The position numbers and the translations under genes were made by a program. From Balneolales bacterium (GTDB taxonomy: Bacteria > Bacteroidota > Rhodothermia > Balneolales > Natronogracilivirgulaceae): DNA of 13,388 bases. The notes beneath the pieces were generated by a model, which did not search any database, was not told the origin of the DNA, and worked only from the letters and a program-made list of their open reading frames with translations. Of the stretch, positions 1 through 6,762 are shown piece by piece. Numbering within the stretch: the stretch's first letter is position 1; every line of letters starts with the position of its first letter. The DNA lies in the NCBI GenBank assembly GCA_007133875.1, contig SLLW01000283.1:1-13388 (forward strand), given 5' to 3'.

Positions 1-60
1 CCGCTGTGCCCCGCTGTGCCCCGCTGTGCCCCGCTGTGCCCCGCTGTGCCCCGCTTTGTA
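1..60. repeat. 10-base G+C-rich tandem repeat
   Basis: Five exact head-to-tail copies of CCGCTGTGCC fill 1-50, and a decayed sixth copy (CCGCTTTGTA) runs to 60. The array starts at the first base of the window, so its full length is unknown. It is much richer in G+C than the flanking DNA. A 10-base period would shift the reading frame at each unit, and no ORF runs through it, so a coding repeat is unlikely. It lies beyond the terminator of the minus-strand gene at 140-361. It could be a slippage-prone minisatellite, a protein-binding array or an assembly edge effect; the sequence does not decide between these. Confidence 0.9.
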
Positions 61-76
61 ACAACACAGTACAACG

Positions 77-113
77 AAAAAAAATAGGCGTAAGCCACAG
101 TGACTTACGCCTA
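77..113 (-). terminator. Rho-independent terminator of the small minus-strand gene
   Basis: On the minus strand, TAGGCGTAAG (113-104) pairs perfectly with CTTACGCCTA (94-85) around a 9-base loop. Eight T residues (84-77) follow at once. This is a textbook intrinsic terminator, and it sits 26 bases after the stop codon of the 73-codon gene. It is the best evidence that the small gene is really transcribed. Read on the plus strand, the hairpin is followed by CGTGATAC and has no U tract, so it acts in one direction only. Confidence 0.9.
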
Positions 114-139
114 CGTGATACTGTCTATTGTGTGTTGTG

Positions 140-361
140 TTAGGCTATATCAAGGGATATGCCCTGTTGCTTTGCGCGTCGAATTGCACACTTGCAATAA
201 ACCTTAAATCGCTCTTCGCTTGCATCTTTAGCCGTGTTCGCCCGACTGTCTTGAAATTCCTGCAACAAAGCGTCATAACCCTTGCCAGCCTGTAAACCGG
301 CAATAATCATTGCTTCAACGCTTTGCCGTCCCTGACTGCTTTGCGACAACACCGCCTTCAT
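140..361 (-). CDS. Unrecognised small protein, 73 aa
   Basis: A complete ORF of 73 residues with ATG start and TAA stop. I do not recognise the family. The protein looks soluble and largely helical, with no signal peptide or membrane segment. A Gly-rich turn (about residues 22-28, GLQAGKG) is followed by an acidic helix, then by a Lys/Arg-rich C-terminal stretch with two Cys (about residues 54-66). The size and the basic C-terminal helix would fit a small nucleic-acid-binding or accessory protein, but that is inference. No Shine-Dalgarno precedes the start; the leader is A-rich, which is common in Bacteroidota. Support for a real gene comes from the strong terminator directly downstream and from an operator-like dyad one base before the start codon, which would allow autoregulation. 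Local A+T content is higher than in the big genes of the window, which could mean transfer. Confidence 0.6.
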   Translation of the reverse strand: MKAVLSQSSQGRQSVEAMIIAGLQAGKGYDALLQEFQDSRANTAKDASEERFKVYCKCAIRRAKQQGISLDIA

Positions 362-362
362 T

Positions 363-381
363 TTACTGTCTTTGACAATAA
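363..381. promoter_or_regulatory. Operator-like inverted repeat before the 73-aa gene
   Basis: The 19 bases TTAcTGTCtttGACAaTAA form two 8-base arms with one mismatched position around a 3-base centre. The dyad ends one base before the ATG of the minus-strand gene at 361. Its length and symmetry match a binding site for a dimeric repressor. It could also be a weak hairpin in the mRNA leader. No clear -35/-10 pair could be assigned around it. Confidence 0.35.
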
Positions 382-534
382 TCTCTTGGCTTTGTTTTGT
401 TTCTTGTTTTTATTTGTAAAAGCTTTAGCATTCCCTCCAACTTTTTGTCTCTGTCAAACAAAATTTTTGTGAAATACTTTGCTTTTGCAGAGAACTTTGA
501 TCACAACCTATGCATCTGAATCGCCCGTTACAAG

Positions 535-587
535 TTAGAATCGGCTAATTTAGATAAGATGTTTTTATTAGAACCGCCTAATATAAA
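535..587. repeat. Degenerate 20-base direct repeat pair
   Basis: 535-554 (TTAGAATCGGCTAATTTAGA) and 568-587 (TTAGAACCGCCTAATATAAA) agree at 16 of 20 positions and start 33 bases apart, close to three helical turns. A third, poorer match (GAATCGCCCGTTA) begins at 518. Such spacing would place both copies on one face of the DNA, as in paired operator sites. The region is A+T-rich, so chance similarity is a real alternative. Confidence 0.35.
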
Positions 588-1017
588 ACAGATTATAAAT
601 GTATTTTACGCACGGAATATGGATAGCATTCAGATACTTTAATTCACGCACTAAACTGTGTCCTTTCCCCGGCGTGTTGATATCAAATGTATTATTACGT
701 CTTAATGGTATTCTGTATTACCCAAACGATAACAGTGTATTAAAACAAGGTCTTAATAACGACTTCCCTATATTTTACACCATTTTTTAACAACACATTT
801 CCTTGACTCAGTATGGATCATATACTTGTTTTTATGTTAATTATAGCTATCATCCGGTATCGACATACAAATACTCATGGTACCCAACCCTAAACACCCG
901 GATCGATTTTTCTCCAATCATTGAACTCTGAACTGCCTTTATTCAGTTATACAATGCAGAACCGGCCATTTATCAACCCGGGTTTCAACGTAAGAACCCA
1001 AAAACCGAAGAAACGCT

Positions 1018-1587
1018 ATGTTATCATTAAACACGTCTCCGAATGCACGTATCTTACTGCTTGCAACCGGAATGTTTCTGTTTCTGTGGATGACGGTACC
1101 GGCTCTTGCCCAGGAAAGGCCGGCAGACAGGGTTCGGGTGAGCCCGAGTGCGATCGTCAGCCAGACAATCGGCACTACGGAGGTGACCATTACCTATGGC
1201 CGGCCCGGAGTCCGCGACCGTCTCATTTTCGGCGAACTGGTACCGTTTGATGAAGTGTGGCGGACCGGGGCCGATGAGGCCACCACCATCTCCTTTTCGG
1301 ATGACGTAACCCTCGAAGGGGAACCGGTTGAAGCCGGCACCTACGGATTGTTCACAATCCCGCGCGGTGAAGGGGAATGGACGATCATCATCAACGAAGT
1401 TGCCGACCAGTGGGGCGCCTATAACTACGATCGCGACGCTGATGTCGCCCGGGTTAATGTCCCGGCCGAAGAAGCCCCGTTTATGGAGCAGATGATGATC
1501 TATTTTGAGGAGATCGCAGAATCAACCGGCACGGCTGTCATCCATTGGGATACCGTGAAAGTCTCTTTTGTGATAGAAGAGCAATAA
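1018..1587 (+). CDS. DUF2911 family exported protein
   Basis: A complete 189-residue protein. An N-terminal signal peptide spans about residues 1-31, with hydrophobic core LLLATGMFLFLWMTVPALA and likely cleavage at ALA|QE, so the product is periplasmic or surface-exposed. The mature part carries the hallmark blocks of DUF2911, a family common in Bacteroidota and Rhodothermota. These are an RVSPSAIVSQTIG start, VTITYGRPGVRDR, LVPFDEVWRTGADEATTISF, PVEAGTYGLFTIP, EWTIIIN and QWGAYNYD. Its biochemical role is unknown; the family forms a small beta-rich domain. The length matches single-domain members. The ATG is preceded by an A-rich leader with no strong Shine-Dalgarno, but the signal peptide begins right after it, so the start is credible. 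It is monocistronic and followed by a terminator hairpin. It is convergent with the giant T9SS gene, with 32 bases between the stops. Confidence 0.93.
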   Translation: MLSLNTSPNARILLLATGMFLFLWMTVPALAQERPADRVRVSPSAIVSQTIGTTEVTITYGRPGVRDRLIFGELVPFDEVWRTGADEATTISFSDDVTLEGEPVEAGTYGLFTIPRGEGEWTIIINEVADQWGAYNYDRDADVARVNVPAEEAPFMEQMMIYFEEIAESTGTAVIHWDTVKVSFVIEEQ

Positions 1588-1609
1588 GTGCTCTTCTATT
1601 CACTTTTTT
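1573..1609 (+). terminator. Terminator hairpin of the DUF2911 gene
   Basis: ATAGAAGAGCA (1573-1583) pairs perfectly with TGCTCTTCTAT (1589-1599) around a 5-base loop that contains most of the stop codon. A run of six T follows at 1604-1609, and a second T run lies at 1615-1621. The 4-base gap between stem and U run is slightly long but acceptable. On the minus strand the same hairpin lies 21 bases after the stop of the facing gene but has no U tract, so it would stop or stabilise that transcript only weakly. Confidence 0.75.
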
Positions 1610-1619
1610 CGATGTTTTT

Positions 1620-4600
1620 TTATTTCATCAACAGCATTTTACGGGTATCCACAAATTCGCCGGCCTGCATACGGTAAATATATATGCCACTTGAGAAATT
1701 TGTGGCATCCAGCTGCACCTCATACCTGCCTGCACGCTGGACCTCATTCACAAGTAACAACACCTGCTGTCCCAGCACATTGTAGACACGGATCTGTACG
1801 GATGCATCTTCGGCCAGTGCATATCGAATTTGCGTGGTCGGATTGAACGGGTTTGGATAGTTCTGGGCCAGCGAGAAGGTTGCCGGAATTTCGGCCAGCG
1901 GATCGACCGCCGTATCCACATCGCCGTTTCCGGGATCGTCATCCTCCACTTCGCTTCCAGCTCCCGGACCGGTATATCGCAGAATGGTCCCCCCCTCTCC
2001 GACGGCCCATCCACTCTGTGCGCTGGTAAAATGGACGTCCATCAGACGCACTTCTACCGGTGCAGGCACATTTGACCAGGTATTCCCTCCGTCGGTGGAC
2101 AGCAGCATTGGTGTCGGCTGATTAAAACGGCCTCCAACAGCCCAAACCGTATCCCGATCAACGGCAAAGACACTCTCGAGTTCCGGTGTTGACCAGATTA
2201 TATCATCAGCTAAATGCGTAGTTGTCCAGGTTGACCCACCGTCGTCCGTAACGAGGATCACCTGGTCTTCTCCGGCTGCCCAGGCCGCTTGGGCATCATG
2301 GACGGTAAGCCCCCTGAGATTCCGGTCCGATTCGACACTTTGATCCTGCCAGGTGCCACCGCCATCCGTAGTCCGGAGAATAGTCCCGTTATGTCCTACA
2401 GCCCAGCCGATCTGAGCATCGGCAAAACGGATTTCGCGAATCGTGTTATCGGTACCCGAAACCAGTTCCTCCCAGGTCTGCCCGCCGTCTTCGGTTCGAC
2501 TGATTGCGCCGCCGGGTCCTGCTATCCAGCCGTTATCCAGACCATGAAACCATGCCGAATTGATCGTTTGATCCGTTCCATCAGCGATCCGGTCCCAGGA
2601 GTCCCCGCCATCCTCCGTTCGAAAAATCCCCTCATACCGGCTGATGATCCATCCGTTCTGATCATCCGAAAAGAATATATCCTGATACATTCGTTGCCAT
2701 TCAAAATCGACATCCTCGCCACTTGGCACCACTTCGTCAAATGACTCACCGCCATCCGTAGTCCGGAAGATTTGCGAATTGCTCATAATCCAGCCGGACT
2801 GTGGCGAGATGAAATAGGTTTTTTCCAACCGACCGGTGATTTCCTCGATATCCACCAGCGTCCAGACTCCGTGCTGCGGATTGTCCATGGTCCGGAATGT
2901 CCAGACCGGGCTTTGCGATTCGGAAATTTCGTTTGATTTTGTCACCATCCAAAAATACTCCGTGTACCAATCCAGTGGCCCGTCATAGTGGATGGTGTCG
3001 AGGGCGGCAACCGGAGCGCCTTCATAGATGATCTCATCGGGGCCCGGTTCCGGGTTGGTGCCGAAATAGACGGTGATCTCGTCGGCGTGCTCATCTACGC
3101 TCCATTGAAGCGGGCTGTCCACGGCCACATCCACCGTATCGGCGGCGGGAACCGGATCCTGAGCGGCAAACAGGCTGTTGACGGTGACGTCCGTTTCCAG
3201 CAGGAACGGCTCTGCGGCACCATTGGTGGTTACTTCGATCTCAACGCGATAGACACCTGTCGCCGTTGCTCCGCCCTCAAGTTGTAATGGTATCACGCCC
3301 ACCGTTGCCGGTTCCACAGATCCGTTTTCCGAACCCGGAACCACCAGTCCGTCCGGCAGGCCAAATTCGTGCTCATCGGTGTAGGAAACGGACACATCCC
3401 AGTTCAGATCGGCATCACCGAGGTTGCCGACATAGAGATACATCGTCTCCTGTTCACCGGTTCGCGTAAACGCATTGTCCGTTGAGAGCTGTGCCATAGC
3501 GACCGGAGCCGGATCGGAGCCAACGATTGACGTTCGCAGAAGCCGTTCATTAAATCCTCCGCCTAACCAAAGTTCATCTCCCATACGGGCAATAGCATAC
3601 GGGTTGCCCTCCAGGGCATATCCTGTCTGATGCGCCTGGCCGGTACCAATATCCATCCGGATACCCCGGTCCTCATCACTTGCCTGATTGGCATAATAGA
3701 TGGTGTTGCCGGATTTATAGATATCCCGGATCCTGTTGCCCGGCGGTATCACCGCTTCGGGCGGATAAAACCAGGTATCCGTTTCGGGGTGGACGATCAT
3801 CAAAGTGCTGGGGGAATCCCGCTGGATCAGCTGGCCGTCTTCATCCCATTGCCGGAAATTCAAAAAACCACCGGCAATATACAGAAGCTCACCGTCACGC
3901 ATCATCGTTTCGTTGGAGCTGTTTGCCGAATTTCCCCGAAGCCGGCCGTTCAACAGGTACAACGCTCCCGACTCCAGGTTTTTCCGAAACAGGGTACCTG
4001 TCTCATTATCATTAGTATTAAAAATATTAACCGTGATGTAGAGATGCTCATCGTCGCTTTCAAGGGAGATGAAATTGCGGTCCCGCAGGGCCCACTCCTC
4101 CGGAAAATCGATCGGCGTCGATTCCCCGCTGGTGAGGTCAAGCTGCATCAGATTACGCTGATGATCCGCACGGTCGGGGATGGTGGAGAAATATCCGGCA
4201 ATGTATAACTGGCCGTTAGTGATATGCAGATCGTTGACCATCGGAGTCCACATGGCGGTACCACCGGAGAGGTTCACCACCTCATGCCATTGGGAACCGT
4301 CCCAGCGTATAAGGCTGCGAGTAGCCTCCGTCAATCCGTCCTCGTTGATGCCATAAATGAAATTACCGCCGAAATAGATGTCGCCGGTGTCCGGATCCTC
4401 AATAATCGTATGAATCTGTGCAGCAGGAGAGCCGACACCCGCCCGGGAGATACCCCCCTGCAGCGGAACAAAATCCCGGGCTTCCGGATCGTAGGCAATG
4501 GCCAGCGAGGCATCGTAGGTTTTCGATCCCGCGTAGGCACGCCGAAAGTTACCTCCAACACCCAGATAGAGTAACCCATCCGCCATGGTCAAGGCCGATA

Positions 4601-5999
4601 CCCGCCCCCCGTCAATGCCAAACCCAAGTTGATGAAAGGTTTCGCCATCCCAGCGGGTAATGTTTTCCATATCCAGCAGCGATGTTGTCGTGGTTCCGCG
4701 GTGAAAAGCATTGAATTCGCCGGCTATGAAGATATCGTCATCCGTTTTTATCCCAACCCGGGTCGGGCGGGAACCTGGTACCGTTCTGGACGATCTGTGC
4801 CAAGCACCGTTACCCAGAATACTGTTGCCTTCACTGTCCAGCTCATATTCCAGGTCGGTATCGTTAAAGACCGCTACTCCGCCTGTTGTAAAACTGCCCT
4901 GATTCTGGGTACCCAGAGTAACGACATTTCCAAATATATAGATGCGCTCCCCATCCACAAACATATGTCTCAGGGTGGCACGTCCCTGACTGCTTAAGGG
5001 ATTTTTGCGTGTACTTAACGATGTGGTTTCGAAACCGTGCCAGGCTCCGTTTTCACGATACGCGAAACTGGTGGCGTGCATGGCGTTGTTTTCGTCGATA
5101 TCCGACATATCGATCAGCTCCTCCTCGATCAGGTGGTCAAAACTGCCGCCGATATAGAGACGCCCCGAATCGGGATGACGCGTGATCGTTTGTACAATCC
5201 CGGTAGAAACATTGGTTACCGCCCCGGCGCGCCGCCAGGTGCCTCCGCCGACCATATGCCAGTTACCACCTGACCAGCGGACGATCCCACCGACCGGTGT
5301 ATCGCGATAGCCATCAAACGATTCATATGCACTATCATAAATCCGGGCATTCCGGAAACCACCGCCGACATACAGACTGTTGGAAACCTCATCGTAATAG
5401 ATCGTACCGACACAACCACCCCACAGGCCGGTGTACTCGTGATCCTCCGTGCCCACCGTGAACGGAACCCATTCGTTTCCATTCCAGGCCGCAATTCCAT
5501 TGAACGATTCGCCCCCCGACTGAGAAAAACATCCGCCGGCGTAGAGTGTTCCGCCGTTGTTCATTTCAAGCGTGCCAACACCTCCTGATGTAAATCCCGC
5601 ACCCATGGTACTCCATTGCCCGCTGTCGATATTATATCGGGCAATCCCCAGGGCATTGAAGGCCGTACCAGCCGTTGTCGTGATTTCGGTGAACGAGCCA
5701 CCCACGTACAGGATGCTTTCATGGCGATATAATGCACTCACCTGGCCATTGAAATCACCGATATTCTGCCACTCCTCGCCGGTCCAGAGCGCAATATTTT
5801 CCGCTTCCAGGGCTCCCGCATGTTCAAACCTCCCGCCGACAAACAGCTCACCGTCCGGGCCTTCTGCCAACGCATCGATCCGGCCATCGGTTCCAAATCC
5901 AAAGTCCCCTTCCCATTCCTGGGAGTTGACGGAAACCGGTACTGCCGCCATGATTATAACTGTTATAAACCATGAAACCCACTGGTGGCATATGTTCAT
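1620..5999 (-). CDS. Giant T9SS-secreted multi-propeller protein, 1459 aa
   Basis: A secreted surface or extracellular protein. The start is the ATG at 5999, chosen over an upstream in-frame start at 6119. It has AAGGAGT five bases before it and opens directly into a signal peptide (residues 1-26, ending VNSQ). Residues about 27-830 hold about 14 repeats built around an LYVGGxF-type strand (near 51, 96, 151, 208, 280, 352, 422, 476, 540, 597, 652, 705, 766 and 809), with the kelch-like pattern W-G-x-W between them. Residues 835-940 and 945-1037 look like Ig/FN3-type modules. Residues 1045-1345 carry YCF48/BNR-type repeats (RTTDGGxxW near 1077, 1125, 1166, 1207, 1248, 1298 and a decayed one near 1339). 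The C-terminus (1375-1459) is a type A T9SS sorting domain with NYPNPFNPTT. No catalytic motif is visible; a binding or adhesion role is inferred. The blade count would suit two seven-bladed propellers followed by a third. Confidence 0.9.
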   Translation of the reverse strand: MNICHQWVSWFITVIIMAAVPVSVNSQEWEGDFGFGTDGRIDALAEGPDGELFVGGRFEHAGALEAENIALWTGEEWQNIGDFNGQVSALYRHESILYVGGSFTEITTTAGTAFNALGIARYNIDSGQWSTMGAGFTSGGVGTLEMNNGGTLYAGGCFSQSGGESFNGIAAWNGNEWVPFTVGTEDHEYTGLWGGCVGTIYYDEVSNSLYVGGGFRNARIYDSAYESFDGYRDTPVGGIVRWSGGNWHMVGGGTWRRAGAVTNVSTGIVQTITRHPDSGRLYIGGSFDHLIEEELIDMSDIDENNAMHATSFAYRENGAWHGFETTSLSTRKNPLSSQGRATLRHMFVDGERIYIFGNVVTLGTQNQGSFTTGGVAVFNDTDLEYELDSEGNSILGNGAWHRSSRTVPGSRPTRVGIKTDDDIFIAGEFNAFHRGTTTTSLLDMENITRWDGETFHQLGFGIDGGRVSALTMADGLLYLGVGGNFRRAYAGSKTYDASLAIAYDPEARDFVPLQGGISRAGVGSPAAQIHTIIEDPDTGDIYFGGNFIYGINEDGLTEATRSLIRWDGSQWHEVVNLSGGTAMWTPMVNDLHITNGQLYIAGYFSTIPDRADHQRNLMQLDLTSGESTPIDFPEEWALRDRNFISLESDDEHLYITVNIFNTNDNETGTLFRKNLESGALYLLNGRLRGNSANSSNETMMRDGELLYIAGGFLNFRQWDEDGQLIQRDSPSTLMIVHPETDTWFYPPEAVIPPGNRIRDIYKSGNTIYYANQASDEDRGIRMDIGTGQAHQTGYALEGNPYAIARMGDELWLGGGFNERLLRTSIVGSDPAPVAMAQLSTDNAFTRTGEQETMYLYVGNLGDADLNWDVSVSYTDEHEFGLPDGLVVPGSENGSVEPATVGVIPLQLEGGATATGVYRVEIEVTTNGAAEPFLLETDVTVNSLFAAQDPVPAADTVDVAVDSPLQWSVDEHADEITVYFGTNPEPGPDEIIYEGAPVAALDTIHYDGPLDWYTEYFWMVTKSNEISESQSPVWTFRTMDNPQHGVWTLVDIEEITGRLEKTYFISPQSGWIMSNSQIFRTTDGGESFDEVVPSGEDVDFEWQRMYQDIFFSDDQNGWIISRYEGIFRTEDGGDSWDRIADGTDQTINSAWFHGLDNGWIAGPGGAISRTEDGGQTWEELVSGTDNTIREIRFADAQIGWAVGHNGTILRTTDGGGTWQDQSVESDRNLRGLTVHDAQAAWAAGEDQVILVTDDGGSTWTTTHLADDIIWSTPELESVFAVDRDTVWAVGGRFNQPTPMLLSTDGGNTWSNVPAPVEVRLMDVHFTSAQSGWAVGEGGTILRYTGPGAGSEVEDDDPGNGDVDTAVDPLAEIPATFSLAQNYPNPFNPTTQIRYALAEDASVQIRVYNVLGQQVLLLVNEVQRAGRYEVQLDATNFSSGIYIYRMQAGEFVDTRKMLLMK

Positions 6000-6004
6000 G
6001 TTAC

Positions 6005-6011
6005 ACTCCTT
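6005..6011 (-). promoter_or_regulatory. Ribosome binding site fixing the start of the giant gene
   Basis: The minus strand reads AAGGAGT, then GTAAC, then ATG at 5999. This is a strong Shine-Dalgarno at five-base spacing, unusual here because most genes in the window lack one. It places the start 40 codons inside the longest open frame and directly in front of a signal peptide. A TATATATATA run lies just upstream of it. Confidence 0.85.
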
Positions 6012-6687
6012 ATATATATAATGATGGATGATGGGGGGAATATCAGAGAAAGGGATGGCGGCAGATATACGTTTCTGCTGTACACACCCGGTGTCAGGTC
6101 CAATACCATAAAACCGCACGCATATTGCGTCTGCACACTCTGCCCTGTTTTGTCATCTGTCATGTTCCATCCCACTTTCAGCTGATCTCTGTTATCAGGG
6201 ATGGCGGCACCCGGCTGTTTGATTTATCGGTCATTTCGGGTGGGCACTTGTTCCCCCATGGTGCATCCGTGACTTTTAACCTGGTTTTAAAGTAGTAAAA
6301 TAATATATCATTACGAATAAATTATGTATTAATAATATTATTATAGTATCACTATTCTTTACAGTATTTTTCCTTTAATTTATTGTTCATAAATTCTCTT
6401 TGAGAATGAAGGGCGGTAATCTTTGTACCTGGAGTATCAAGCTTCGACCCAGGCACTATGAGATGTGAGCCCTGGTTTGATTCATATTGGCGAATGCAAA
6501 ATCACGATGATATTGGACATATGGGAGGGGACCAACACCTTTATCCCAGATCAAATCCTGTTGGGGACGTCCTTCAGCCAGATCGTCCAGATCGTATGGA
6601 CCCGGGGGAGGACCAAACCGGGCATTTGCTTTGACAAAATCAATTTACAGATGAGCAAAATTCGTGTGTAATTTGCGCAATATTTTT
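6012..6687. other. Divergent intergenic region, no supported gene
   Basis: The region lies between the divergent giant gene and the transporter promoter. 6012-6290 has mixed composition and carries a 13-base direct repeat, AGGGATGGCGGCA, at 6051-6063 and 6197-6209. 6290-6400 is strongly A+T-rich and includes the 14-base palindrome TAATAATATTATTA (6330-6343). 6420-6670 is richer in G+C and open in two overlapping plus-strand frames (6458-6634, 58 codons; 6465-6671, 68 codons). Neither has a ribosome-binding site or a recognised motif. The 6458 frame stays open back to about 6422 without a start, so it could be a decayed gene fragment. A 9-base tandem duplication, CCAGATCGT, lies at 6578-6595. 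I could not assign a promoter for the minus-strand giant gene. Confidence 0.5.
6051..6209. repeat. 13-base direct repeat upstream of the giant gene
   Basis: AGGGATGGCGGCA occurs exactly at 6051-6063 and 6197-6209, 146 bases apart. TATCAG lies shortly before each copy: overlapping it in the second copy and a few bases upstream in the first. Both copies fall in the 5' leader or promoter region of the giant minus-strand gene. They could be paired regulator sites or a relic of duplication. Confidence 0.4.
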
Positions 6688-6716
6688 TTGACATTCGCAG
6701 AGCAGGCACTTATAAT
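6688..6716 (+). promoter_or_regulatory. Perfect sigma-70 consensus promoter for the MFS gene
   Basis: TTGACA at 6688-6693 and TATAAT at 6711-6716 are exact consensus hexamers separated by exactly 17 bases, with a T-rich stretch before the -35 box. Transcription would begin near 6723, about 40 bases before the ATG of the transporter. An exact match is rare in any genome. It is notable in this phylum, where primary-sigma promoters commonly resemble TTG/TANNTTTG. Confidence 0.8.
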
Positions 6717-6731
6717 GGCGAATGGCCATTA
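6713..6731. promoter_or_regulatory. Operator candidate overlapping the MFS -10 box
   Basis: TAATGGCgaatgGCCATTA is a perfect 7-base inverted repeat with a 5-base centre. It covers the last four bases of the -10 box and the predicted transcription start. A dimeric repressor bound here would block RNA polymerase, which is the usual arrangement for a substrate-induced sugar-transport gene. The identity of the regulator is not visible in the window. Confidence 0.55.
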
Positions 6732-6762
6732 ATAAATAATAAACGGGTATTCATTTTTAGAT

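Larger units (their letters stand above)
362..1017. other. A+T-rich intergenic region, no supported gene
   Basis: About 650 bases separate the divergent 73-aa and DUF2911 genes. The region is A+T-rich. The ORF at 599-790 (63 codons) has no ribosome-binding site, odd composition and no recognisable motif, and is probably chance. It contains the dyad at 363-381 and three degenerate copies of a GAAYCGSCYRWT-type motif (starting near 518, 538 and 571). It also contains a weak promoter-like pair: TTGACT at 803-808 and TATACTTG at 821-828, the latter close to the Bacteroidota -7 element TANNTTTG. The spacing is short, so I do not call it as a promoter. A 26-codon hydrophobic mini-ORF lies at 813-893. 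Confidence 0.6.

Noticed and set aside
599..790. 63-codon plus-strand ORF in A+T-rich DNA
   Set aside because: No ribosome-binding site, aromatic/Asn-rich composition typical of chance frames, and no motif.
803..828. Promoter TTGACT/TATACTTG for the DUF2911 gene
   Set aside because: The spacer is too short for sigma-70 and the match to the Bacteroidota TANNTTTG box is imperfect; noted only in the intergenic entry.
921..1250. Alternative frames over the start of the DUF2911 gene, both strands
   Set aside because: They overlap the signal peptide and first conserved DUF2911 block, which fix the true frame.
6430..6500. tRNA-like sequence (GGTTTGATTC resembles a T-arm)
   Set aside because: No acceptor stem, anticodon arm or CCA-compatible fold can be drawn around it.
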